Source: Synergistaceae bacterium
Lineage (GTDB): Bacteria > Synergistota > Synergistia > Synergistales > Synergistaceae
DNA: 32,597 bases
Assembly (NCBI GenBank): GCA_031269245.1
Contig: JAISZL010000071.1
Coordinates: forward strand, 1 to 32,597
Direction of reading: 5' to 3'
Part shown: positions 25,570-32,597 of the stretch, in pieces
Position numbering within the stretch: position 1 is the stretch's first letter
Layout: each line of letters starts with the position of its first letter
Translations under genes and position numbers: made by a program
The notes under the pieces: model-generated
Told to the model about the DNA's origin: nothing
What the model saw: the letters and a program-made list of their open reading frames with translations, nothing else
The model's database searches: none

Positions 25570-26315
25570 GAAATTTGCTCATTGAGGCGGTTAAAAACCC
25601 CGAAAAAATTTTTATAAAAATTTTAGATAATCTAGCGTGGGTGCCGGATCCTTTATATCTGAGGATGCTCTTCAGGCTGAGGACCGGAAAAAAACTTAAT
25701 CTGGAGCATCCTAAGACTTTTAACGAGAAACTTCAATGGTTAAAGTTGTATGATCGCAAACCCGAATATACGCAAATGGTGGACAAATATGCCGCGCGGG
25801 AGTGGATTTGCCGCAAATTGCGTGAATCTGGTTATGAAAACCCCGAAGAATTTCTGCCCGTACTGTATGGAAGATGGAACAGTTTTGATGAAATTGATTT
25901 TCCAAATCTGCCGGATTCATTCGTGCTTAAAACCAACAACGACAGCGGGACTGTTATACTTGTTCCCGATAAGTCGAAGTTTGACGCCAAGGCTGCGAGA
26001 AAAAAGCTCACAAGAGGACTGGCGAAAAATTATTTCAAACATGGAAGGGAGTATCAGTATAAAGATATAAAACCCTGTATCATCGCGGAGGAATATTTGG
26101 GCGATAACATCAATGACTATAAACTCTTCTGCTTTGAGAGGAGAGGAGAGGAGAGGAGAGGAGAGGAAGAGGAGAGGTTCGTGCCGTACAGGTTGATTTT
26201 GACAGATTTTTTAAGCACAAGTGTAATATCTACACGCCGGACTGGGAGCTTATGCCATTGCAGTTATTATACCCTAATGACCCAAGCCGAATATTGCCCC
26301 GCCCTGAAGGTTTGA
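25551..26315 (+). CDS. TupA-like ATP-grasp protein, 5' part, frame lost at a GAGAG repeat (phase-off)
   Basis: This belongs to the TupA-like ATP-grasp family found in teichuronopeptide and polysaccharide clusters, expected to attach an amino acid or similar group to a sugar polymer. The start is uncertain: TTG at 25551 (GGAGGG very close upstream) or ATG at 25566. Family segments present are WVPDPLYLRMLFRLRTGKKL, HPKTFNEKLQWLKLYDRKPE, DKYAAREWI, LPVLYGRWNSFDEIDFPNLP, SFVLKTNNDSGTVILVPDK and IIAEEYLGDNINDYKLFCF. From about residue 196 the frame enters six GAGAG units and emerges in the wrong frame, giving a meaningless tail to residue 254. The true C-terminal half continues in another frame to 26512. 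Removing one unit, or adding two, restores a 318-residue protein (counted with five units). Confidence 0.8.
   Translation: MCKSKMRNLLIEAVKNPEKIFIKILDNLAWVPDPLYLRMLFRLRTGKKLNLEHPKTFNEKLQWLKLYDRKPEYTQMVDKYAAREWICRKLRESGYENPEEFLPVLYGRWNSFDEIDFPNLPDSFVLKTNNDSGTVILVPDKSKFDAKAARKKLTRGLAKNYFKHGREYQYKDIKPCIIAEEYLGDNINDYKLFCFERRGEERRGEEEERFVPYRLILTDFLSTSVISTRRTGSLCHCSYYTLMTQAEYCPALKV
26136..26165 (+). repeat. Pentanucleotide tandem repeat (GAGAG)6 inside a coding region
   Basis: Six perfect GAGAG units run from 26136 to 26165, followed by a degenerate GAAGAGGAGAGG. Five is not a multiple of three, so each unit gained or lost shifts the frame. Upstream codons begin at positions divisible by 3 and downstream family-matching codons at positions leaving remainder 2, so loss of one unit or gain of two makes the frame continuous. 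Confidence 0.9.
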
Positions 26316-26512
26316 CTGAGATGATAAAAATCGCCGAAATCCTATCATCTGGTATTCCGCATCTGCGCGTGGATTTTTATAATTTCCCTGACAGGGTTTA
26401 TATCGGTGAGCTGACATTTTGTCATGGATGTGGTCATCACCCTTTTCGCCCAGACGCATATAGTGAGATATTTGGGGAATGGATTGAACTGCCGGGGACG
26501 AAGTCGCTTTAG
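26174..26512 (+). pseudogene. TupA-like ATP-grasp protein, displaced 3' part
   Basis: In the frame starting GAG at 26174 the translation reads EVRAVQVDFDRFFKHKCNIY, then TPDWELMPLQLLYPNDPS, later GIPHLRVDFYNFPDRVYIGE and LTFCHGCGHHPFRPDAYSEI, ending FGEWIELPGTKSL at a TAG. This is the expected C-terminal half of the ATP-grasp domain, including the VDFY and GELTF segments. There is no internal stop, so the only lesion is the repeat frame. It has no start signal of its own. Confidence 0.8.
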
Positions 26513-26610
26513 ATGCTCTACGCAGGAGATTTGCTCGGGGAGGATTGGTGGATGTGATTGAGAACGGGTTGGCTCGTTTTGCGAAGCGGTGCGAAAGAGT
26601 GAGAGTATGA
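26488..26610 (+). other. Short open frame ending in ATGA overlap with the next gene
   Basis: A frame of about 40 codons reads DEVALDALRRRFARGGLVDV, then IENGLARFAKRCERVRV, and its TGA overlaps the GT2 start. GGGGAGG before a GTG at 26548 could start the last 20 codons. It could be the tail of a lost gene that was once coupled to the GT2, or a coupling leader. No family is recognised. Confidence 0.25.
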
Positions 26611-27458
26611 AACGGGAAATGGCCGCGGGTGCCGCGGCTTACAGCGTGCTGATCCCAGTCTATAAAGGGGATCTGCCGGGACCGTTGAAATTTGCTGTGG
26701 AGAGCATGATGAAGCAGACCATAAAACCCGATGAGATCGTCATTGCGGTCGACGGGCCGATCGGCTCTGAATTGGAAGCCGTAATCGCGGAGTTTGAGCG
26801 CCAAAATGGCGAGGTGTTCAGCGTATATCGATATGACGTAAACGAGGGACTTGGAAAACTGCTGAACAAGACGGTCCCGCTCTGCCGGAACGAGTACATA
26901 GCCCGCATGGATGCCGACGACTATTCGCGTCCTGAGCGCATGGAAAGGCAGTTCGCGGTTTTGAGGGAGTGCCAGGAAATTGACGTTGTGGGCTGTAATG
27001 TCGATGAATTTTCCGGAAGTATTGACAATGTCATTGCCCGCGTCATATTGCCGGAAACGCCTGACGAGGTCTATGCGTTCGCGAAAAAACGCTGCCCCAT
27101 ACGACACCCCGCGCTGCTCTTCAGAAAATCCGATGTGCTCAAAATCGGCAATTATAATGTGCAGGACCGTGTGCAGGACTATGATCTTATTGTGAGGATG
27201 TTACAAAACGGTCTCAAAGTTTATAATATTCAGCAACCATTGGTGCTTATAAGGATAAGCGAGGATTTTTATAGACGCCGAGGCGGATTGCGATATTTAA
27301 AGTGCATCTATACTACGAAGAAGAACTTTCTTAAAAGCGGTTTCATGTCTCTTGGGGAGTTTATAGTCAGTTTTGGAGGACATGCGTTGGTGATTCTCAT
27401 GCCCTCCTGGTTGCGAGGTTTTATATACAATAAATTCTTGAGAAAAAAAGCGGCATGA
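26607..27458 (+). CDS. Family 2 glycosyltransferase
   Basis: This is a cytoplasmic or membrane-associated inverting transferase that extends the lipid-linked repeat unit. The ATG at 26607 is chosen for its ATGA overlap with a preceding short frame; an in-frame GTG at 26589 is the alternative. From 26607 it has 283 residues. The GT-A fold shows YSVLIPVYKGD at about 12-22, VDGPIGSELE near 48, NEGLGKLLNKTVPLCRNEYI, and the metal-binding DADD at 102-105 in ARMDADDYSRPERM. The later region (CPIRHPALLFRKSDVLKIGN and VQDYDLIVRML) matches the ED/QD-x-D acceptor motif. Sugar specificity is unknown. It overlaps the following polymerase gene by four bases. Confidence 0.9.
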   Translation: MKREMAAGAAAYSVLIPVYKGDLPGPLKFAVESMMKQTIKPDEIVIAVDGPIGSELEAVIAEFERQNGEVFSVYRYDVNEGLGKLLNKTVPLCRNEYIARMDADDYSRPERMERQFAVLRECQEIDVVGCNVDEFSGSIDNVIARVILPETPDEVYAFAKKRCPIRHPALLFRKSDVLKIGNYNVQDRVQDYDLIVRMLQNGLKVYNIQQPLVLIRISEDFYRRRGGLRYLKCIYTTKKNFLKSGFMSLGEFIVSFGGHALVILMPSWLRGFIYNKFLRKKAA

Positions 27459-28576
27459 GAAGTTGGCCGATATACCTTTTCGCGCAGTTCTTGACTTTTA
27501 TGTTTTTATTTCCCGGAAGACAGCCCGTGCCCGCGCGAAACTTGAGCGGCGGTGTCGAGGCTGAATCGCGATGGCGCAAGCATTTACTGTTTTTTTCAGC
27601 GCTGCCGCTCTTCATGCTCCTGGCGTTGCGTTATCAGGTGGGGATGGATTATATTGGTTACAGCAACGCTTATGCGGCTATTTCGCGCTATGGTTTCTTT
27701 GAGTCGGTTCAGGGTTATACGGCGTGGCTGGGTAATGGATTTGTGTATTTCTGCAAATTGATAGCGTTGTTTTTCGGGGAAAACTTTCTGTGGTATCACG
27801 CTGTTCTTGCCGCGCTCTCCATTATTTTTCTATATATGGCAATTTTTGAGAACAGCAAAATGCCGTTGCTGAGTTTGTTCATATATTTATGCGACGGCTA
27901 CTATTATATGTCGTTCAATCAAAGCAGACAGGGTCTCGCGATTCTCATCGTGTTTTTTTCCTATAAGTATATTCTTGAAGACCGTTTTATGCCATTCGCG
28001 CTGACAGTCTGGGCCGCTTCGTTGATTCACCCTTCCGCTTGGGTTTTTCTCCCGGCGTTTTTCCTGGCGAAGAGCAAATTCAACGTAAAGACCGCTTTGG
28101 TTTTTGCCGTCGCTGGACTTGTTCTGACGAATGCATGGGGTGTCGTTGAGGGGCTAGTCGTTCTTACTCGTTATTCGCATTATATGATGAGTTCTTATCA
28201 GGGTAACGTCGCGTGGGTTGAGACAACAGTGTTAAGGGCTTTATATCGCGCGGGCGTTTTTGGGCTTTGTTTGTTTTTCAGGAGACCCGTCCTGCAAAAG
28301 TATCCCAACGCTGATTGTTTATATGTATTGTGCACGGGCTCTCTTGTTTTACAAGCGATGTCCCTGCGATCGTATGTTTTTGCCAGAACCGTTCTTTACT
28401 ACTATATTGGCATGCTGCTGCTGATTCCGTATGTAGTGAAGTCGATTGGGAAAAAGAGCCAGGTGATTATTCTCGCTGCCCTGGCCGTTATTTTCACCGC
28501 GGCTCATATTTATTACTTTGCGGCTAAAGCTGATACACTGCTGGCCCCTGTATATCGGACTTTTTTGTGGGAGTGA
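27455..28576 (+). CDS. EpsG-family membrane protein, probable polysaccharide (Wzy-like) polymerase
   Basis: This is probably the polymerase that joins repeat units on the periplasmic face of the inner membrane. The 373-residue protein has about 10 predicted helices. The EpsG pattern is visible: RYQVGMDYIGY after the second helix (family 'R-x-x-x-G-x-D-Y-x-x-Y'), then SFNQSRQGLAILIVFFSYKY and LIHPSAWVFLPAFF, the conserved 'N-x-x-RQ' and 'H-x-S-A' motifs. Wzy proteins are poorly conserved, so the assignment rests on the EpsG motifs and on this being the only multi-spanning protein in the locus other than the initiating transferase. It starts in an ATGA overlap with the GT2. Confidence 0.85.
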   Translation: MRSWPIYLFAQFLTFMFLFPGRQPVPARNLSGGVEAESRWRKHLLFFSALPLFMLLALRYQVGMDYIGYSNAYAAISRYGFFESVQGYTAWLGNGFVYFCKLIALFFGENFLWYHAVLAALSIIFLYMAIFENSKMPLLSLFIYLCDGYYYMSFNQSRQGLAILIVFFSYKYILEDRFMPFALTVWAASLIHPSAWVFLPAFFLAKSKFNVKTALVFAVAGLVLTNAWGVVEGLVVLTRYSHYMMSSYQGNVAWVETTVLRALYRAGVFGLCLFFRRPVLQKYPNADCLYVLCTGSLVLQAMSLRSYVFARTVLYYYIGMLLLIPYVVKSIGKKSQVIILAALAVIFTAAHIYYFAAKADTLLAPVYRTFLWE

Positions 28577-28600
28577 TCCAAATTGCAAGGGGGTAGTGAT

Positions 28601-29677
28601 AAACATATGAAATTGCTGTTTTATATCACGCGGAACAATAACGGCGGCGCGGAGCGCGTGATGACGAACCTCGCGAACGAAATGGCAAGGCGGGGGCATT
28701 CCGTCGCGTTTGTCGTTGCGTTTACCACGGAAAGCGACTACGCGCTGGAGCGCGGGGTGCGGTTGTATGATATGAAAATTAATCACCGAGGCTCGACGCC
28801 GCAAAAATTGATTTGCGCTTTCAAGCGAACAGTTGCTCTGCGCCGGGTGATAAAGAGGGAAGAGCCGGACGCTGTAATAACGTTTTTACCGTATTCCGTG
28901 GTCACGGCCGCGCTTGCCACGAGGTTTTTGAAAACCACGCTGATAGGTTCAGTACGGTGCGATCCGTCCATTAGTTTTAATAAAAACGCCGTAACCAGGT
29001 TCGGCGCGCGCTTTATATACTCGTTGGCCGATGGTTGCGTGTTCCAGACGAAACAAGCGCTGGAGTGGTTCCCCAAAAAGATGCGCGATAGATCGAAGGT
29101 CATCGGAAATCTTATAGACAGAAGATTTTTTCACACCTCGCTCACGCCTGAGAGAAGCGGAATAATTGGCGTTGGCAGACTGTCAAAGGAAAAGAGATGG
29201 GACGTCGCGATCAAAGCGTTCTCAATGGTAGCCGACAGATATGACGGTAGCTTCACAATTTACGGCAGGGATGAAAATGGAAATCTGGACGGCCTGCGCC
29301 GCTTGGCCCGGGAACTCAACCTTGCGGACAGGGTGGTGTTCGCCGGCAGCGTGTTCAATATAGAGCGAAAACTGCGGGAGTCGCGGCTGTTCGTCCTGTC
29401 GTCCGAATCTGAGGGGATGCCGAACGCGTTGCTTGAAGCGCTGGCGGTGGGGTTGCCGTGTGTTACGACCGCATTTGCGGGAGGAGAGTGCGAGTTCGTC
29501 GACAACAATGCAAACGGGCTTGTCGTCCCGGTTGGCGACGCTTCGGTTTTGGCAGAAGCGATGATCGAGGTGCTGAGCGACGATGAACTAGCCGAACGCC
29601 TGGGCCGGAACGCGAAGTCAAGCAGTGCGCTGCGATATGACCCTGACGCTGTATGCGAAAAGTGGGAATCGTTCATT
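28601..29677 (+). repeat. Long direct repeat, copy A (glycosyltransferase)
   Basis: These 1077 bases match 30879-31952 (1074 bases) along their entire length; the match starts at AAACATATGAAA and ends at GAATCGTTCATT in both. The copies flank the Wzz-like gene and lie about 2.28 kb apart. Confidence 0.88.
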
Positions 29678-29716
29678 AAATCAGTGGTTCATAAAAAAGA
29701 AGGGATGATTTCATGA
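28607..29716 (+). CDS. Family 4 glycosyltransferase, copy 1
   Basis: This is a retaining GT-B transferase. The ATG at 28607 (MKLLFYITRNNNGGAERV) has GGGGG about 12 bases upstream; a TTG at 28583 is the alternative. It has 369 residues. The N-terminal NNGGAERVM loop and the C-terminal donor site (GVGRLSKEKRWDVAIKAF near 183-200 and SESEGMPNALLEALAVGLPC near 262-281, the E-x7-E motif) are intact. It is nearly identical to the gene at 30873, with a one-codon difference and an estimated 85-90% identical residues. It overlaps the chain-length gene by ATGA. Confidence 0.92.
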   Translation: MKLLFYITRNNNGGAERVMTNLANEMARRGHSVAFVVAFTTESDYALERGVRLYDMKINHRGSTPQKLICAFKRTVALRRVIKREEPDAVITFLPYSVVTAALATRFLKTTLIGSVRCDPSISFNKNAVTRFGARFIYSLADGCVFQTKQALEWFPKKMRDRSKVIGNLIDRRFFHTSLTPERSGIIGVGRLSKEKRWDVAIKAFSMVADRYDGSFTIYGRDENGNLDGLRRLARELNLADRVVFAGSVFNIERKLRESRLFVLSSESEGMPNALLEALAVGLPCVTTAFAGGECEFVDNNANGLVVPVGDASVLAEAMIEVLSDDELAERLGRNAKSSSALRYDPDAVCEKWESFIKSVVHKKEGMIS

Positions 29717-30876
29717 GCAAGGATGTTACTTTAATTGATTATATGTATATATTCGCAAAAAACGCGAAAAAAATCGCGGGTTGCGCTCTGTTCTTGCTGA
29801 TCGCTTCTTTGCTGTACGCTTGTCTACTTCCCAAAATATACAAGGCGGAATGCCGCATCTTGCCGGTTCTTCACGGGGGAAGTGCCTCGTCGTCAATACT
29901 GTCTCAACTGGTAGGACTTGCCGGGTTGCCTAGCGGCTCGACAACGGGGGAATTGCTGTGCGGGATTTTGCTCGGTCAGACTGTAGTCGACGGTATTATT
30001 GACCAATTTGACCTGATGAATGTGTATAAGCAGGAATCTCGCCTCAAGATGCGCGAAAAAGTCACGTCCGGCATATTGCTCGCCGAAGAGGACGTGAAAA
30101 GCGGAATCGTCACCGTGGCGGTGCTGGGCGAGGATCCGGAGCGCGCCGCGCGGATGGCTAACGCTTTTGTCGAAGAGCTGAAAAAGGTCCTGCGCTCCTT
30201 GGCCATTGGCGAGGCGGCGCAGCGCCGGCTGTTTTTCGAGCAGCAGATGATCGCGGCGCAGAAGACAATGGGTGACGCGGAGGACGAGCTGAAAAGGTAC
30301 CAGGAGAAGAACGGCCTGGTCGCGATGGAGCCGCAGGTGGAGGCGATGCTGAGCTCGATGGCGGCGCTGCGGGCGCAGGCGGCGGCTAAAGAGGTGGAAT
30401 TGTCGGCGCTGAGGACCTACGCGCGGGGCGGCAACCCCGACCTGAGACGCGCGGAGTCCGAGCTGTCCGCCCTGCGGGCCGAGTTGGCTAAACTGGAACG
30501 GGAGCAGAAGGCATCGGAGGGGAGCGCTCCGTCCTCCCTGCGCGAGGCCCCGCGGTTGGGGCTGGAGTACCAGCGTAGGTTGAGAGATGTGAAGTTCGCC
30601 GCGACGATGTACGAGATAATGCTGAAGCAGTTCGAGGTCGCCAAGATCGACGAGTCGAGGGAGGCAATGGTCGTGCAGGTCGTCGATTCCGCCATGCCGC
30701 CGGATTACAAGTTCAAGCCTAAAAGGGCGAAGATCGTCGCGGTTGCGACTCTGGCGGGGCTGTGTCTGGGGATGCTGTGGGCGATATGGTCGGACTATAT
30801 CGAAGCTATGAAAAAAGATCCTGAGCAGAGCCAGGTTTTAGAGGAGATCAGAGCGATGTTCCCGTTCCGGAGATGA
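29713..30876 (+). CDS. Wzz-family polysaccharide chain-length determinant
   Basis: This inner-membrane co-polymerase sets chain length and links synthesis to the exporter. The 387-residue protein has an N-terminal helix (about 21-38, IAGCALFLLIASLLYACL), a Wzz entry segment (PKIYKAECRILPVL), a long periplasmic coiled-coil region (about 155-290: RRLFFEQQMIAAQKTMGDAE, LKRYQEKNGLV and later Ala/Glu heptads), and the Pro-rich motif plus second helix at the end (MPPDYKFKPKRAKIVAVATL, AGLCLGMLWAIW). There is no tyrosine-kinase domain, unlike Wzc. A glycine/serine-rich stretch (GGSASSSILSQLVGLAGLP) resembles the one in GumC-like proteins. It overlaps genes on both sides by ATGA and lies between the two GT4 copies. 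Confidence 0.9.
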   Translation: MSKDVTLIDYMYIFAKNAKKIAGCALFLLIASLLYACLLPKIYKAECRILPVLHGGSASSSILSQLVGLAGLPSGSTTGELLCGILLGQTVVDGIIDQFDLMNVYKQESRLKMREKVTSGILLAEEDVKSGIVTVAVLGEDPERAARMANAFVEELKKVLRSLAIGEAAQRRLFFEQQMIAAQKTMGDAEDELKRYQEKNGLVAMEPQVEAMLSSMAALRAQAAAKEVELSALRTYARGGNPDLRRAESELSALRAELAKLEREQKASEGSAPSSLREAPRLGLEYQRRLRDVKFAATMYEIMLKQFEVAKIDESREAMVVQVVDSAMPPDYKFKPKRAKIVAVATLAGLCLGMLWAIWSDYIEAMKKDPEQSQVLEEIRAMFPFRR

Positions 30877-32009
30877 AAAAACATATGAAACTGCTGTTTT
30901 ATATCACGCGGAACAATAACGGCGGCGCGGAGCGCGTGATGACGAACCTAGCGAACGAAATGTCGGGACGAGGGCATTCAGTCGCGTTTGTCGTTGCGTT
31001 TACCACGGAAAGCGACTACGCGCTGGAGCGCGGGGTGCGGCTTTATGACATGAAAATTAAGCACCGAGAGTCGACGCCGCATAAATTGATTTGCGTTTTC
31101 AAACGAGCCGCCGCCCTGCGCCGGGTGATAAAGCGGGAAAAGCCGGACGCTGTAATAGCGTTTTTACCGTATCCCGTGGTCACGGCCGCGCTTGCCACGA
31201 GGTTTTTGAAAACCACGCTGATTGATTCAGTGCGGAACGATCCGTCCGCCACTTTTAGAAACGTCGTAACCAGGTTCGGCGCGCGCTTTATACACTCGTT
31301 GGCCGACGGCTGCGTGTTCCAGACGAAGCAGGCGCTGGAGTGGTTCCCCAAAAAGATGCGCGATAGATCGAAAGTTATCGAAAATATTATGGACAGGAGA
31401 TTTTTTCACACCTCGCCCGCGCCGGAGAGAAGCGGGATAATTGGTGTTGGCAGACTGTCAAGGCAAAAGCGATGGGACGTAGCGATCAAAGCGTTCTCGA
31501 TGATAGCCGACAGATATGACGGCAGCTTCACAATTTATGGCGGAGATGAAAATGGAAATCTGGATGGTCTGCGCCGCTTGGCTAGGGAACTCGACATTGC
31601 GGACAGGGTGGTGTTCGCCGGCAACGTGTCCAATATAGAGCGAAAACTGCGGGAATCGCGGCTGTTCGTCCTGTCGTCCGACTTCGAGGGGACACCGAAC
31701 GCTCTGCTTGAAGCACTGGCGGTGGGGTTGCCGTGTGTTACGACCGCATTTGCCGGCGGAGGGTGCGAGTGCGTCGACAACAATGTAAACGGGCTTGTCG
31801 TCCCTGTTGGTGACGCTTCGGCTTTGGCAGAAGAGATGCTCAAAGTGTTGAGCGACGATGAGCTAGCCGAACGCCTGGGCCGGAACGCGAAGTCAAACAG
31901 TGCGCTGCGATATGACCCTGACGCTGTATGCGAAAAGTGGGAATCGTTCATTTTATCTGTTGCTACAAACTCCAGTAGGAGACCCCCTCAGGATATTCAT
32001 GATCCCTGA
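30873..32009 (+). CDS. Family 4 glycosyltransferase, copy 2, with antisense-derived tail
   Basis: This is a paralogue of the gene at 28607 with all GT4 motifs intact (NNNGGAERVM, GVGRLSRQKRWDVAIKAF, FEGTPNALLEALAVG). It starts with ATG in an ATGA overlap with the Wzz-like gene; MKLLFYIT begins four codons later. The 378-residue protein diverges from copy 1 at the point where the direct repeat ends (31952). Its last 18 or so residues (LSVATNSSRRPPQDIHDP) are read from DNA that is mostly the complement of the dehydrogenase 3' end. Substitutions are spread evenly between copies, so the duplication is not brand new, and both copies probably remain active with perhaps different acceptors. Confidence 0.9.
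   Translation: MKKHMKLLFYITRNNNGGAERVMTNLANEMSGRGHSVAFVVAFTTESDYALERGVRLYDMKIKHRESTPHKLICVFKRAAALRRVIKREKPDAVIAFLPYPVVTAALATRFLKTTLIDSVRNDPSATFRNVVTRFGARFIHSLADGCVFQTKQALEWFPKKMRDRSKVIENIMDRRFFHTSPAPERSGIIGVGRLSRQKRWDVAIKAFSMIADRYDGSFTIYGGDENGNLDGLRRLARELDIADRVVFAGNVSNIERKLRESRLFVLSSDFEGTPNALLEALAVGLPCVTTAFAGGGCECVDNNVNGLVVPVGDASALAEEMLKVLSDDELAERLGRNAKSNSALRYDPDAVCEKWESFILSVATNSSRRPPQDIHDP
30879..31952 (+). repeat. Long direct repeat, copy B (glycosyltransferase)
   Basis: Second copy of the 28601-29677 repeat, three bases shorter because of one codon missing near 31260. Recombination between the copies would delete the chain-length gene and fuse the transferases. Confidence 0.88.
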
Positions 32010-32597
32010 AGATCGACTTCACATCCACGAAGACACCTTTTCCTCCCCTGAGGCTCCGAATGATCGACTCCGCGCCGTCCATTTTGTACTCGTCGTGAGC
32101 CACGGCGAGTATTACCACGTCCAGGTCGCGCAGGCTCTCCCTTGGGCGTATCTCGATGCCGTACTCCTTCATCGCCTGTTCCGGACTCCCCATGGGATCG
32201 TGAACCAAAACCTCCACCCCGAACTCCCTTAGTTCTCGGAGGATGTCAGGTATCTTGCTGTTGCGGAGATCCGAAACATTCTCCTTGAACGTCAAACCCA
32301 GTATGCCAACTCGCGCCCCTCTGATTTGCGCGCAACTTCGGCAGAGCAGTTTTATGGTCTTTTGCGCTATGAATTTCCCCATGCCATCGTTGATTTTTCT
32401 GCCCGCCAGTATGACCTGCGGAATATATCCCAGCTCCTCGGACTTGTAAGTCAAATAATACGGATCCACACCTATGCAATGACCTCCCACGAGCCCAGGG
32501 CTGAAGGGCAGGAAGTTCCACTTGGTCCTGGCCGCTTTGAGCACGTCATACGTGGATATCCCCATCAGGTCAAATATCATCGCGAGCTCGTTCATCA
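31963..32597 (-). CDS. tviB: Nucleotide-sugar dehydrogenase (TviB/WbpA type), C-terminal part
   Basis: This NAD-dependent dehydrogenase oxidises C6 of a UDP-sugar, in TviB/WbpA UDP-N-acetylglucosamine, to give the uronic acid precursor. Only the last 211 or so residues are in the window; the frame is open at the right edge. The catalytic cysteine is in GLVGGHCIGVDPYYLTYK, and TKWNFLPFSPG before it and the later LTFKENVSDLRNSK segment are typical of the TviB/WbpA branch rather than plain UDP-glucose dehydrogenase. The C-terminal NAD/UDP-binding domain ends YWSL at a TAG. It converges on the GT4 gene and overlaps it by 47 bases. It probably supplies an acidic sugar for the same polymer, although it belongs to a different transcript. 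Confidence 0.9.
   Translation of the reverse strand, partial: MNELAMIFDLMGISTYDVLKAARTKWNFLPFSPGLVGGHCIGVDPYYLTYKSEELGYIPQVILAGRKINDGMGKFIAQKTIKLLCRSCAQIRGARVGILGLTFKENVSDLRNSKIPDILRELREFGVEVLVHDPMGSPEQAMKEYGIEIRPRESLRDLDVVILAVAHDEYKMDGAESIIRSLRGGKGVFVDVKSIFRDHEYPEGVSYWSL

Noticed and set aside
26136-26178. Sequencing error as the sole cause of the TupA-like frameshift
   Set aside because: Not excluded, but a unit-based repeat of exactly the kind that slips in vivo sits at the frame change, and a one-unit change restores the frame; read-level data are needed.

Overview
The window looks like chromosomal DNA of a GC-rich, double-membraned anaerobe of the Synergistetes (Synergistota). The clearest sign is the protein at 17952-18701, which ends in a Gly-rich/Cys/hydrophobic/basic tail of the Synerg-CTERM type. 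Outer-membrane machinery (RND pump with TolC-like partner, YjbH-like barrel, Wza-like exporter), a CIRCE-controlled groESL operon and frequent ATA and AGG codons in GC-rich genes fit this. The species cannot be named from sequence alone.

Layout. (1) 96-890: a lone secreted protein of unknown role, followed by a 313-bp element with 40-bp perfect terminal inverted repeats. (2) 8713 down to 1268, minus strand: an AcrR-like repressor, membrane-fusion protein, RND permease, outer-membrane factor and rsmA, tightly coupled and driven by a promoter whose -35/-10 spacer is a palindromic operator. (3) 9036-11013: groES-groEL behind a perfect CIRCE box, ended by a strong terminator. (4) 11104-11683: intergenic, with a candidate small RNA (promoter plus terminator) and a dispersed repeat. 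(5) 17192 down to 11684, minus strand: a complete peptide/nickel-type ABC importer operon whose substrate-binding protein appears circularly permuted. (6) 17193-17951: a long AT-rich regulatory region with two diverged tandem units of about 170 bp, each with a promoter-like sequence, and a G10 tract. (7) 17952-32009: an exopolysaccharide locus: Synerg-CTERM protein, YjbH-like protein, SLBB exporter, small DUF4177-like protein, WbaP-like initiating transferase, a decayed methyltransferase, a TupA-like gene interrupted at a pentanucleotide repeat, GT2, an EpsG/Wzy-like polymerase, GT4, Wzz-like protein and a second nearly identical GT4. A TviB/WbpA-type nucleotide-sugar dehydrogenase enters from the right on the opposite strand.

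How the parts work together. The polysaccharide locus is a Wzx/Wzy-style system in outline (initiating transferase, glycosyltransferases, polymerase, chain-length protein, periplasmic/outer-membrane export); no flippase is visible here. The locus carries several sources of surface variation: a GAGAG repeat that switches reading frame, a G10 tract in the leader, duplicated glycosyltransferases able to recombine, and gene remnants. The most unusual observations are the permuted binding protein, the apparent phase-variable TupA-like gene, and the coupling of a C-terminal-sorting protein to a polysaccharide export operon.
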